From Athripsodes cinereus (lineage: Eukaryota > Arthropoda > Insecta > Trichoptera > Leptoceridae), in assembly GCA_947579605.1 (NCBI GenBank), contig OX388318.1:12338001-12402000 (forward strand): a stretch of DNA of 64,000 nt, given 5' to 3'. This document shows positions 45,063-56,712 of the stretch, piece after piece (within the stretch, counting starts at the first letter, position 1; every line of letters starts with the position of its first letter). The notes under the pieces are model-generated. The model saw only the letters and a list, made by a program, of their open reading frames with translations, made no database searches and was not told the origin of the DNA. The translations under genes and the position numbers were made by a program.

Positions 45063-46402
45063 GAACATAAAAATTATTATGTTTCCAATTTTGTTATTCT
45101 TTATTTCTCAAACTTTATTTTGTCAAAGAAATTTACGATTCAGAGAAGTACCTAATTATACTCGTAGCACCTACTTAGTACTGTATAACTTTGCAAATAA
45201 AAACTTTTAAAACAATGTCAATAATTATTAATTTATAAATAACCTTAAGAATTATGAGTAGGTAACCAAAAAAAGTAGGTATATTCTAAATATCATTAAT
45301 AGTTGGATTTGCATAATTAATACGTCTTACCAACGTCATTTTACTATTAAAAAAAAAACCTAAATACATTTTTCTTTCCGAAAAACATTCAAAATAAATT
45401 TAATATTTTTTCAAATACATTTTCTTGTTTTTTTATTAACTTTTACATATAGTTTGAAAATTTTTTCTCCTGTAATAGCATAAGAACTTCAAAGTAGTAG
45501 GTATTTAAATATTTATACATGTTTATTTTCAAGACATATTTTTTTGGTAGACAAACTATTTTTTCTGTTTAATAAAATATTTATGACCCGTAATCATAAT
45601 CTTTTTTCTTTTTCTATATTATATTGTCATAACTAATACTTTCACTGTTCATTCACGAGTCGCCAATGTGGCATGTAAAGATTTTCTTATGCGAACTTCC
45701 TAATTTCACTTGATAACGTCAAATGATTCAAGTCCATACGAGATGATAATCCTAACTAAACAACATGAAGGGGATGGCTCCTCTTACAACAGAAGAGAAA
45801 CAAAAGCAATACTAAATAAAATAACAAAACAACAACAACAACAATAACAAAAAGAAAAGACGCGAAACAACAAAAAGTGATAGAGAAAACGAAAAGTTTT
45901 CATATTATTACAGTTTTACTTGATATTGTTATTAGACTACTCAAACGTATGAAGTCACTGTATGCTTAAGTATGTAGATATCTTCCAACTTAGTTTGGTA
46001 CTATTGTTTTATTTGAATACTATTCCTACTTAAACTCTTTATTTAAGAACAAAAATATCTTTGAAATAATGAAACGTTTTTATCTCGGAAATGAGAGGGT
46101 CTTATTTTGTTTCAATAAGGTTTTCGAGATCAAATTGTTTTGATATGAAAAATTTGAATAATTGAATTGCACAGTATGGTGAATTTGACTACGATTTCTA
46201 CTTTAAAGGTAGAATCAAGTTTCTAATAAACATGAATCAAACGATATTTATCTCGGTCATTATATCCTGAAGTTGGATAAGTACATTATGCATTACATCT
46301 ATATTTTGGAAACGCATTGGCTTACAACTGTAATGACTCCAGCAAGAATTGTCTTGCTATAAATATAATTCCATATATTTTATGTAAAAGACATTTAAAA
46401 AA
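45063..46402. other. No gene seen; (CAA)n run
   Basis: A short ACAACAACAACA simple repeat lies at 45827-45852; the remainder is AT-rich. Confidence 0.5.
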
Positions 46403-46593
46403 GAAGGCAGGAAAGGTGTTCGAAAAAAGACATTTTAAATCTTAAATTCAGCGGTGAAGTTTGGCCACCCATCCTGAATGTATTGATCTTTTTGCTCACA
46501 CCGAGGGGACAGTTGGTATGTTTATAACATGCACCTGGTATGCTGCCTATCCCACTTGTGGGATATTCCGTGATTGTGTATTAGCAGTAGTAG
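46403..46593 (+). mobile_element. SINE C, 5'-truncated
   Basis: From AGGCAGGAAAGGTGTTCGAAAA through GGCCACCCATCCTGAATGT and the hairpin CCCACTTGTGGGA to GTAGTAGAC it follows the 3' three quarters of SINE C. Confidence 0.8.
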
Positions 46594-48281
46594 ACATTTT
46601 AGAAATACCACCTAATTTACGCTGAAACATTATATGATAAAAACAAGAAAAAAAATATGCATATGTAGGTACGTCTGTCTTCAATCTCAATGTTGAACAT
46701 TAAATCTGTTCGGGGAATGTCTAACGTCTATATCTCACAATATTATGTGTGCAACGAGATTATAAACGAAGACATAATGATTGTTTTGATTTCAAATATA
46801 AAGATGTTTATCCAAATGACTAATGACTCGCTATTTCAGTCTACCAAGAAAGCAGCGACAATACAATGGGTATCTACAGATCTACACCATTGAAAATTAC
46901 AGACATTGGCATTATTGGCATTGTAAAAAAAACTGGATAGATAATATTAGGTAGGTATATTGTGTGCCATTCTAGATTGCCGGGTGTCAGACAGTCTTCA
47001 TTCATTCATTCATTCGGTGCAAATCAGCTGACTGTGAATTATTCATGAATAAAGGATAGTAGCAGCAACAACAGTGACATAGAATTGAGTATCGTTAAAA
47101 AAAGTAACAGTAGATATTACCAGTAGCTGATATTGTCATTTGGTATTAAAGCCTCTTTTCACAATACGCTTCCAGCACCATAAGATTTTTTTTTTCTTCT
47201 AAAAGTAGTTGTATATCTTATTTTTGATTTTGAGCATTGTAAATTACGCGGTACTGCGTTATAAAAGTATTCCGACGATAATACTAAGTAAAAAAAATAC
47301 AAATTGAACAAAATATGGATACAATTATTAATACCTACAATGTTCGAAGTTCAAAGTAAGCGATGAGCATGTGTCATGAGTCGGTATGGTAATTTTCCAA
47401 TGGAATCTCAGCTTCCGCAATTTTTCTGAGATTATTATGACCATGCTACTGACAACCTGCATTTTCATACATACCTATTGCGATTTTGCCTAGATAGGCC
47501 TATCAATCCACTTTTTTTATTTATACGCGAATAATTTATCAAAAAATATGTCAAAGCATTTTAGAAAGTTCAATCACGTATGAAACATAAATATGTAATA
47601 TTCTTGTTATGAACTCATTTGAATTTGTTTTAAATAAATTATGATTGACAAAGCACAGACGCTGTATTAGTGATTCCAGTAGGTATCCGACTAGTAGTCG
47701 ATTCAAATCATCAATAATTTTCCTTTATAAACCTTTTCATAATTATTATGAAAAGGACCTAATAAGAATGAACACAATGAGAATAATTATTATTATTACA
47801 AGGTTGTGCGTTGTTACTTTTAACGGAATCCCTTTCTGTGATCACTGGCGGTGAAATCAGCTGGTACCTACCGTGGAGTTGCAATAATAATTGCCGTCTG
47901 TGCTATGTATAGTTGTTGTGTACCCCGCTGTGTTCCCCAACAATTGTGTCATTGTACACTACACTACATACTGTCCCTGCATTTCTATTATCATTGTATA
48001 TTGTATATTATTGTACGTCCTTGGTAACCCGTTATTTAAATCTTAATGTCCTTTTAGCCAAACCCCTAAACTATGTAACCCTACCACGCACAGGTAAAAC
48101 CACTCTCATACTTTACCGGTGATAATATTAGATAATTTTATACTTACTGTAGTTGTTGTAGAATACAGTATGCAGTGACTAAAAATACAATACAACAATA
48201 GTAGGTATTATTTTGTACGTATTATCAATCCCTTCTGATATCAAACTTGCTAGGGATGCAGCCTCAAAAGATTCTGTACCC
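46594..48281. other. No supported gene; small palindrome
   Basis: A frame at 46690-46893 has some protein-like character but no other support. CCTTTTCATAATTATTATGAAAAGG (47731-47755) is a perfect palindrome. About 47820-48120 is less AT-rich and unassigned. Confidence 0.4.
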
Positions 48282-48465
48282 AGAGTTCGTCGGTAGCCTG
48301 GAGGTAGAGTCTCGGCCTCTTGAACAAGGGGTCGGCGGTTCGATCCCAGGTGCCGGCAAACTCCCCTTTCACGACACAAGCTTTTAGCTTATTGTGGAAG
48401 GTGTATAAGGTTGTATTTGGGTTTATAACAAAACCCAGATATATCTTTTTAAAAAAAAAAAAAAA
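48282..48465 (+). mobile_element. SINE D, good copy (tRNA-derived)
   Basis: It starts AGAGTTCGTCGG, has an A box TAGCCTGGAGG (48294-48304) and a B box GGTTCGATCCC (48337-48347) at tRNA spacing, and a CCAGGTGCCGG stem partner. A family-specific body follows (TTTCACGACACAAGCTTTTAGCTTA, GGTGTATAAGGTTGTATTTGGG, AACAAAACCCAGATATATC), ending in 15 A. It is close to the 51792 copy, so both are fairly young. No TSD could be fixed. The internal pol III promoter looks intact. Overlapping frames on both strands are chance. Confidence 0.9.
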
Positions 48466-49627
48466 GTTATTACAAATTTTTCCTTTTTTATTATCACTTT
48501 CGCCATCGCAGTCCAGTACTATTCTTTTTTCATCCACGAATTATTAACAGAAACATATAATAAAACGGCGCCAAAGAAACAAATCCCCGACATCATTGCC
48601 ATCATAACAAAATTTATCACTGAAAATAAAGGGAAAGCAATGCTAGGCTACCTAACATATTAAATAGTTATATTTTTCGATATCAAATTTGAATGTGTCA
48701 CATCCATTTTCTATGCTTATGAAATCTGAGCTCCGATACTATTGTTTTGAACATGGAACAGGATAAGCGAAAACCTTACAAGCCCGTGGAAAACTGAACT
48801 ACATAAAAAATAAATCATGAAATCGACAACTTATATAAATCACACCTTTTCATATAATTAACAAATCGATTTAAAGTTCTCTCTGTTCTACCACAAAAAA
48901 CAATGTATAGTAGGTATTAATACAGTTAGACGTAATATTATTTTTATACCAACCTATTTTTTACTTTGCGTCCCTAATACTGACCTCCACGGCGGGGTGT
49001 AAATTTAAACAAAATTTAAACACTGGTAGTCGGATTGGAAAACGATACTATATAGGTACCATTACATGAGTACACATAACGTTATGTAAGAAGATGGATG
49101 CTCGGATCTGCATACGTAATAACATGATCCTGATTCTGGTATATTATTTAGTCACGATTGCATACGACGACTCAATGCAACATTGTAACATAAAATCAAA
49201 CAGGAATTAATACTGAATGTAATATAATAATATCATTCATTGTATGATTGTATAGTGGGTAAATAAAATAATACAATATATGTATACATTGTTGCATTCA
49301 AGTTTAATATCTAGAAGTCAGTGTGATATTGCATAGGTACCTACTGTGTCTCAGCTAATTTTCATCTCAGAGGTGAACACGTTCTTCACATCAACTCTAT
49401 GTTGCTTTTAAGGATACAAGGAGGAATAACAGGACACATAGAAAATCTTACGATATTTTACGATTACTTAGAATTTACTGGACACTCGGTTATATAATTA
49501 CAGAAAAGAGTGAAATGCCAATTATTTTCCGAGTACCTCAAGAATCTGTGTATAGAATCATATTTCTAATTTTATAGTTCAATCAAATTTTAATTTCATA
49601 TTTTACAAGTAGGTAGGTACCTTTTAG
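48466..49627. other. No feature seen
   Basis: AT-rich; TGACCTCCACGGCGGGGTG at about 48985 is a lone GC-rich patch. Confidence 0.45.
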
Positions 49628-49895
49628 ATAAAATGACTGAAAAGAGAGTGAATGCTTGTAAAAAACAGGCATCCAAGAACCACGTAGCCCATCATGAGAA
49701 TATTTTTATTGGACATACAATTTTTAGATAAAAACAAATCAAAATAATACATTGGCACAAATGTTTTTTACAATGGACGAGTTTGTCGCAATAATCGGCC
49801 AACTCATAAAAAACAATGTATGAATGTGGAGGAAGCAAAAGTGTGCATAGACAGTTTGAACTATCTTTCCACAACCCCACAAGGGAAGTGATTGG
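49628..49895 (+). pseudogene. LINE B C-terminal fragment, decayed and interrupted
   Basis: ATGACTGAAAAGAGAGTGAATGCTTG...GCATCCAAGAACCACGTAGCCC (49632-49698) and AATCGGCCAACTC...TGTATGAATGTGGAGGAAGCAAAAG...CCACAAGGGAAG (49790-49890) are colinear with LINE B 60980-61050 and 61105-61205. The second part encodes CMNVEEAKVCIDS. About 90 bases resembling repeat F in reverse lie between (49700-49788). Confidence 0.65.
49700..49788 (-). mobile_element. Repeat F fragment inside LINE B
   Basis: TTACAATGGACGAGTTTGTCGCAA at the right matches the reversed F head (TGTACAGAGGGCGAGTTTATCGC). The left part starts TTTTTATTGG. Diverged, so moderate confidence. Confidence 0.5.
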
Positions 49896-50999
49896 AATTG
49901 AATATAAAAGTAGATGAATGAATAGTAATTTCAAATTTACAATTCTACAATAAAATGCAGATGTAATATTTATTTCATAGTTTTTTTTTTGGACAATTTA
50001 TTGTAACTTGATTCTGTCAGCCTACTCACAACATGGTCAGTAAAAAAAAACGCCATATGCAATGAACGGTCAGTTACAATCAATTTTCGTTATTATTATG
50101 AACTCGATGCCCAAAGCGAATCAGATAAATCATCAAATTATTAAATTTAAATTTGTGTTTGATGTACCCCTTTTGTAATGTAAAATATTTTATAGCTTTT
50201 GTAGCTGACATAACACATTTCATAGTTTTGGGTATTATTTTATCAGAAAATATGAAATCTTTTACTCTTTTTTACATGCAGCTGATCTGCTGGATATCCT
50301 ACATAGATTTTACTTTTTTTCTCAAGACCAATGAGACTGAAAGACTGATTTCTAGTATTTTGAGATTTGTTACTTTTATATTTTTGTATTATTTTTAAAT
50401 ATTGTATTATTATTGTTTTTAAATTTACTTTGACTTTTTTAGAAAATTTTAACTTTTTGCTTTTTTTCTCAAGACTTAGACATTTCTGGTAAGAGTGTAA
50501 TCTTTGCTGGTCCACATGTTGAGTGTATTAATTGTTTACATATTATGTTATGACTGTTTGATTCTTTAATATTGTAAAAATAAAAAATAAATAAAATAAA
50601 ATAAAATAGATAGTTTTTAATATTTTAACAGGTAAGTATTTCGCCAATGGAAACGTTCCATGCAATCACTTCTGAAGCTCATAATCAATGGATGGTTCGG
50701 GTAGCAATGTAACTATGTCTACACCACTACACAAATGTTTGGCATATTATTGTCTTTTCTTTGCCATAAAAAATAAGATATTCTGCTTGGTTGACGTACT
50801 TCATAGCTGAATTGAAATTTTAAATGTGTCCTATGCATGATGTACCTATAACCAATTACATCATTTGCACGATTCAATGCAAATAGCACGGAACTTCTTG
50901 ATTTACCGCATATCTATTTAGCTCGTCTCAAGTCTGTGTCAATATTATTTCACATATGGTATTTACAAGTTTTTAAAATTGCGATGATCCAAATCTATC
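49896..50999. other. No supported gene; A-rich end near 50570-50610
   Basis: GTAAAAATAAAAAATAAATAAAATAAAATA looks like a retroposon tail following about 400 bases of T-rich sequence with repeated TTTTTTCTCAAGAC (50316 and 50465). This may be an old LINE 3' end; the hydrophobic frame 50153-50398 is not convincing. Confidence 0.35.
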
Positions 51000-51065
51000 T
51001 ATATTATCACGGTAAAATCCCACAACTGAGGTAGCCAACAGACTGATTGACTATAATAAACTTCA
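51000..51065 (-). mobile_element. SINE C 3'-end fragment
   Basis: TATCACGGTAAAATCCCACAACTGAGGTAGCCAACAGACTGATTGA is the reversed end of SINE C. Confidence 0.6.
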
Positions 51066-51791
51066 AATTTCGTAAAATAAGCAGTTCTTCTTTAATATTA
51101 TCATTTCCAAAACCATGACATGAAAATATCCTATTAATGGATTGACCAAATGTTTCAACTTCCTACAACATCTATGAAATACAAATTTTATTGGTATTTA
51201 TATAGTTTATAGTATGCCATCTCTCTCACTGCCTACCCTTCATTATTATCACCCCTTGATATAATTATTATTATTATTTTGGCCCTAGGCAAGGGTTACG
51301 TCATCACCCACAAAACAAGGGATGGTTTTATGGTTTTTCTTAATTATCATGTCCTATTATGACCAACTTATTATATTACACTCTACTGCTTTGTATAATA
51401 TGAATTGGAACTGTTAGCAGATCCGGTCGTTAGCAGATCGTGAGTGGAATGGTCAACCAACGAGATGGTCGATATCTGATGTTCACATGTCAAACTTTTA
51501 ATCAGGAAATCAAATATTCAATTTTTGCAACTGATCTCTTCCAGCAACTTTGCTACATATAAATATATCGCTAACTGTAAGCGTTTATTTTTATTGTTCT
51601 TCTTCTTCTTCTTGAGAAATCATTTAACCTACATAATGGTGAAATCTCCCTGCTCCTTTTTTCTTCATCACGAAGTTCTATCCAATTCACTTTTTTCACA
51701 TCGATCTACGGAACACGGCCTTTAGTATTGAAATTGTTGAATACTGACCATTTCTGTCAAAAATAAAAAAAAAACAACTTCAATTTCGTCA
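51066..51791. other. No feature seen
   Basis: AT-rich, with ATTATTATTATT and TTCTTCTTCTTCTTC runs. Confidence 0.5.
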
Positions 51792-51971
51792 AGAGTTCGT
51801 CGGTAGCCTGGAGATAGAGTCTCGGCCTCGTGAACAGGGGGTCCTTGGTTCGATCCCAGGTACCGGCAAAACTCCCCTTTCACGACACAAGCTTTAAGCT
51901 TTCTGTGAATGGTGTATAAGGTTGTATTTGGGTTTATTACAAAACCCGGATATATCTTTCTTAAAAAAAAA
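51792..51971 (+). mobile_element. SINE D, good copy (tRNA-derived)
   Basis: Same start, A box (TAGCCTGGAGA), B box (GGTTCGATCCC) and body as the 48282 copy, ending TTAAAAAAAAA. Differences are scattered point changes (for example CTTTCTGTGAATGGTG for CTTATTGTGGAAGGTG). TSD is not evident. Confidence 0.9.
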
Positions 51972-52980
51972 TCTGTTCACAACACCCGCACAAACTTATA
52001 ATATTCTTACTTTTGATCAATTGAATCTTTGTACGAACTTTCGTAAATACATCCCATTATTTGATAAAATAATGGGATGTATTAAATAATAACAATAATA
52101 TTCATAGGTTCTAAAACCTACCTGGAACAGATCTTTTAAAAAAGATTTTGGTGATGGTGATGCTTCGAGGTTTAAAACAGAAGTTCCAAGATTTGATCGA
52201 GGTCTGAGAATCCCGCTGTTAGCATACTACAGGATTAAATTATGGCGTTCGTTGTTCGTATTATTTCTTTTTTTTTAATTAAATTTAGGTATATAGAAGA
52301 AAAAATTTGATGAAAACGTTTTGTAATAAAGTTTTTTTTTTATTTTTGATATTTGTTGTGAAAACGTAAGTACAAAACAACCTTAATTCAGCAATCTAAT
52401 AAAATCAAAAAACAAATATATAATTAATGCCAAAGTTTACAGAGTATTTGGTTGTTACATTTATATATTAATTACAATGCAAAGGGGTATTTTAATAAAA
52501 TGTATTTCATTTGAAAGCAACCCCTTCGCCCCAAAGAAAACAAACTTGTTTATTTTATTTCGTAATCTTTTATTAGTACCAGGACAAAAGGGAAGCACAA
52601 TGGACTTTGGTCAATTCTCACCCCTATTAAGTGTGTACCGTAGGAATATATGTAAAACTACCAATGTCGTAATTAAAAGAAAAATTGTTTTCGAACATTC
52701 ATTTTATATCTACTACTAAGTCATAATGCTGGCAACAGAACTTACTGTTCAATTTAGTTGACTAATATTTATAAAAGTTTCACTTACATAATACATTCTT
52801 GCTCAAAAAATATTTGATTTAGAAATGTATTTAATAATTTAATATTTGCCGTACAAATTCACTGCAATAAATTTTTGATTAAATTATGAGCATCGTATAA
52901 AAAATTATTTTATTTTAAAACACAGAATTACGTAATTTATCTGTAAACGAATTTTAAAAGGATTTAAAACTCTTCAATTT
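51972..52980. other. No supported gene; one palindrome
   Basis: AATACATCCCATTATTT / AAATAATGGGATGTATT forms a perfect hairpin at about 52047-52084. The frame at 52477-52719 has weak protein-like character only. Confidence 0.45.
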
Positions 52981-53091
52981 CTAATAATTAAGTAGCGTTA
53001 TCAGTATGAATAAATATTTATGGATAAGTGTGAAACGTGAATAAGTAAAAAATATCAAAATATAATACCAAAATCCCATAATTAGAATAAC

Positions 53092-53256
53092 ACGATAAAA
53101 ATTTAGACATGAATCAATTAGATTTCCTATAGGTATTCCTACAAAGCGTTTCTTTTCTGACATTGGCATATTTATTATTGAAGCTTCTATTGCGATGTTA
53201 ATTTCGTCACCATGAGAAAGTCCATTCCATGCATTTGACCGTTTAAAAAGTTTCAT
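53092..53256 (-). CDS. Possible ORF or exon, unrecognised
   Basis: On the minus strand, ATG at 53256-53254 opens a 91-codon frame whose first ~55 residues look protein-like (MKLFKRSNAWNGLSHGDEIN, IAIEASIINMPMSEKKRFVG, IPIGNLIDSCLNFYR). The rest becomes a hydrophobic, AT-driven tail down to 52981. The GT near the transition could be a splice donor, but I cannot show this. No family recognised; chance is possible. Confidence 0.25.
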
Positions 53257-53694
53257 GTTAATTGCAATGCATTAATTCGAACTCAAGATGCATAAAAACA
53301 CCCCATTGTTCGGATGCAAAGTTCCAAATTTGAAGGGTTAAAAATGCATAGAAAATAATAGCTATAATTTGATAACTATGGATTCCTATTCCTAAATGCA
53401 TTTCAATTTCCATATAAACATCATGTTAATCATGCATCAGTAACATCAAAGAAAGGGTTCAAATAAAACTCGCTAGAGAATAAACTTAAATAAATAGTTG
53501 AATTTTTTTATTTTATAATTCATAAATTATTTATTTTATGTTATTTATTTAGTGAAAAAGCTCTTTAAAGAAAATTAAAGTACGAGCTTTCGCTTCACTG
53601 AATATTTTTGACAGTAAAATTAAGTACTTTTATATGTATTTACAAAAGTTTCTAAATTTTCATGTGTATTTTTAAACTACATATTCAATGATAT
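53257..53694. other. No feature seen
   Basis: AT-rich. Confidence 0.5.
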
Positions 53695-53705
53695 CGATAC
53701 TAATT

Positions 53706-55498
53706 CACTCACTCACTCACTCATCGCCCTCAACGCTCCTCTCGGGAGCACAGGGCAGAAACCAGCCTCCTCCATTCAGAGCGTCTCTGTGCCAATTGCG
53801 TCACCTCTTCCCACGACATTCCTTGCGCTCTGATATCGTTGTCATAGGAACGGTGTATTGTGAAAGAGGGACGCCCGGGCCTACGGAACCCCTGCGGACG
53901 GAAGAACAGTGCTCTTTTTGGCCAACTATCATTGGGCATTCTCAAAACATGTCCCAGCCAGGACCATCATCTCTCTTTTATTACGGAGATTACAGGTCTC
54001 TGCTGGGTGCGCCGGCGCACAGCATCATTTGTAACATGTTCATACCATCTGACATCCAAAATCCTTCTAAGACACTTGTTTTCAAAGCTTAGTATCTTCC
54101 GCTCTTGAGCCTTGGTTAAGTGCCAAGACTCGCAGCCATATAGAAGGATTGGGATGATGCACGCATTGAACAAGCGACATTTTGTCCTGATGCTGAGTCC
54201 AGAAGCCTTCCAAACTTTGTTCATGTTGTTGAAAGCCCCGCTAGCTGCTCCTATGCGGAATGGTAATTCCGACCGGAGATCACCCTCTGGCGTTATGGTT
54301 GCTCCCAGGTACCTGAATTTGCTAACCTGAGATATTTGGGAATTGCCAACCATTAGTGGGGTGTGAGTACTCGTGCATGTTCTATTACATATGTACTCCG
54401 TTTTACCAGCGTTGATACGAAGGCCAAGGCGCAAAGAATTTTCATAAAGAGCATTAGCGTTGCACTGTAATCCGTCCACAGATGTATCAAAAAGGGCTAG
54501 ATCATCCGCATATTCAAGATCGTGCAGCACTCCCACAGACGTCTCACTGTTTTCACGCTGTGATAAAGGCACACCGCCAGGGCCCAGAATAAATTTTCTG
54601 AGCAGGTAGTCCATAATTATGGCAAAGATAAAAGGTGCCAATACACAGCCCTGTCGAACTCCAGTGGTGATCCTGAAGGTGTCAGTTGGACCACTTGATG
54701 TTCTGACAGAACATTCAGAGTCCATATGCAGGGCTTTGATCGTGGTTACCACCTTGGGCGGGATGCCATACGCGGCCAGTATTTTCCATATGGTTGGTCT
54801 GTGGGGGCTGTCAAAAGCTTTTTCGTAGTCAATGAAGCAACATGCAAGCGGTGAGTTGAACTCTTGCGACTGTTGGAGTACACATCTGGCACAGAAAATT
54901 GCGTCCGAACAGGACTTGCCAGGCACAAACCCGCATTGTTGCTTTCTCAGAGATGCCAACACTGGTTTTTGAATGCGACTCAATATGATTTGTGAGAGAA
55001 CTTTACCGGGCACACTAAGTAGTGTGATGCCACGGTAATTTCCGCATTCCAGTGGGTTTCCCTTCTTGAAAAGTGTCACGATGGATCCATTTCTCCAATC
55101 TTTCGGGCAGAGCTCCTCATTCCACACCTTGTTAAAGAGATGGTACAGTGGGTGGATAAGCGCATTCATGCCATACTTAAGGAGCTCTGCGTGGATTCCA
55201 TCCTCACCTGGGGCCTTGTTGTTTTTTAGCCTTTTTACAGCTGCCTCAATCTCCTCATGTGTTGGGGGGGTTTCGGCTATCCCAGATACCTGTGGGATAT
55301 CTAGGTCGCTATCCTCATTGCCAACATCAAAAGGTGAGGAGGGGTCCGGTCGGTTTAGAATGAACTCAAAGTGTTCTCTCCATCTTCCTCTTACTAAGTC
55401 AGGGGCAGAGATCAGGTTTCCACTGCTATCATTAATTGAGTCAGCAGTCTTATTCTGACCTCTTCCTCCCAACATGCGGGTAATGCGGGTAATATGTG
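53706..55498 (-). mobile_element. LINE A, 5'-truncated insertion with 11-bp TSD
   Basis: The insertion is bounded by CGATACTAATT at 53695-53705 and 55499-55509. On the minus strand it runs from a truncated 5' end, which has a duplicated GCGGGTAAT motif at 55477-55494 (plus strand), through the RT-coding frame to TTGAGGGCGATGAGTGAGTGAGTGA. The 3' end is a short tandem repeat instead of poly(A), as in RTE-type LINEs. The endonuclease domain that should precede the RT is absent because of truncation. Other copies: 4511-4792, 15309-15551, 36256-36501. Confidence 0.92.
53730..55475 (-). pseudogene. Non-LTR reverse transcriptase, one in-frame TGA
   Basis: The frame encodes 502 residues from Met at 55475, a single TGA at 53967-53969, then 78 more in the same frame to the final stop. 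RT motifs in order (residues from that Met): KNNKAPGEDG (84-93), CGNYRGITLL (134-143), QQCGFVPGKS (159-168), motif A FIDYEKAFD (214-222), motif B GVRQGCVLAP (272-281), catalytic EYADD (321-325), LGLRINAGKT and FRYLG (387-391). The region after the RT carries LLYGCESWHLTKAQERKI and, past the stop, WSWLGHVLRMPNDSWPKRAL and RPSFTIHRSYDND. All catalytic Asp residues are present. The Met is not the true start: the endonuclease is lost upstream. The TGA replaces the CGA seen in the 4511-4792 copy. Probably RTE-like; clade assignment is from motif style and tail only. Confidence 0.93.
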
Positions 55499-55509
55499 CG
55501 ATACTAATT

Positions 55510-56267
55510 ACCTTATTATTATCATAATCAAAATTTACTACTCATAAAAACTCGCCATGAAGAATGTTTCTTATAAGTATACATATTTGTATAATTAGTT
55601 ACATTTTTATTTTACCCAACTAAATCAATAAATAAATATTTAATTCTTTGGACTTGAATAAACAGTTAAATAATATATTAAATAACATTAAAAGTTTTAT
55701 TGTTTGTTACAACTATACAGATACAATTTGTTAGTTCGTGTTAAATAATTCAACAAAAATTCTCACCCTTGAATTCAACAACTAGTACGTGAAAATTTTA
55801 AACAGTAAATACGTGACAAAAATTCCCTTATAAACAGTTAGTGATAGTATAAATTGAAGTAAATAAAATGTTTGTACATTGGGACTAATTTATTATTCAC
55901 GATTTTTATCTTTTCGATATAAAACCACCAACAATATCTCAAATCTGATAAGGGAAAACACTCTCTGTGCTAACTCGATTTTATGTTGTTGTATAACCAT
56001 ACCACCTCGGGTGCCTACATTATTTAATACGTTCATATTTTTACGAAAAAAAAAACATTACTAGATAGAAAACGATGTCAACAATAAATTCAGAATCTAT
56101 TCATTTTTGAAAATAGTTTATAAAATACAAGAAATTCTAAAAAAATCTTATTGCTTACATCTTCGTCATCTTATCTTTGATGGGTTGGAGGGGATACTCC
56201 AAACTAAGTCTTTTTATTCACGAGTTTGATATTTATTTATTTATTTTAAATTTAAACTTACAGCTAA
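55510..56267. other. No feature seen
   Basis: AT-rich. Confidence 0.5.
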
Positions 56268-56712
56268 TATTTTTTTTTTATTTATTTATTTATTCTTCTT
56301 GCACATCATATTACATAATAAACAAAACAATAATTGTACAAAATTAAATCCAATTACAATTTAAGTAGGTAATATAATACAAAATGATAGTTAAAAAAGC
56401 AAAGTAATGTAAAGCGATAACTGACATTCAAGATAATTAGATAATATATTTCGAAAGAGGTATATGTATGAGAATATGAAAGAAAGAAGAAAAGCAATGA
56501 TATACCTAAATTCGATTGCAGGTGAGCATTTTTAGGACTGAAGGGAGGGAAACGGAAGGGAATGGATTATAATAATAATAATAACTAGACAACTTATTTA
56601 TGATGCGCCGTTTTGTGGAAAAACCACCGCAAGGACCCATTCAAGAATCATAATACCTCCTGAACAATATGGCCTTTAACCTCGCCTTGAACACATCCAC
56701 ACTCTCCAGAAA
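56268..56712 (-). pseudogene. LINE 3' end: short coding tail, UTR and AATAAA tail
   Basis: On the minus strand, 56709-56641 encodes LESVDVFKARLKAILFRRYY then DS-stop, the SVxxFKxRLKxxLF ending found in many CR1/Jockey-type LINEs. About 370 bases of UTR follow, including a (TTA)n run, and it ends TGTGCAAGAAGAATAAATAAATAAATAAA. The end resembles repeat F (GTACAGTGAAGAATAAATAAATAA), so the families may be related. It is 5'-truncated, with no RT core. Confidence 0.65.

Noticed and set aside
46690..46893. 67-codon ORF
   Set aside because: Some protein-like residues, but no other support and typical of chance frames in this composition.
48294..48347. A functional tRNA gene at the SINE D head
   Set aside because: The cloverleaf does not close properly, the sequence continues into a shared SINE body, and three copies exist.
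48179..48547. ORFs of 66-95 codons over SINE D
   Set aside because: Chance frames through a tRNA-derived SINE; no protein character.
50153..50398. 81-codon hydrophobic ORF resembling a membrane protein
   Set aside because: T-rich DNA gives hydrophobic translations by default; no conserved features.
53688..55458. Plus-strand ORFs over the LINE A copy (for example 53688-54092 and 55066-55458)
   Set aside because: Antisense shadows of the reverse-transcriptase frame on the minus strand.
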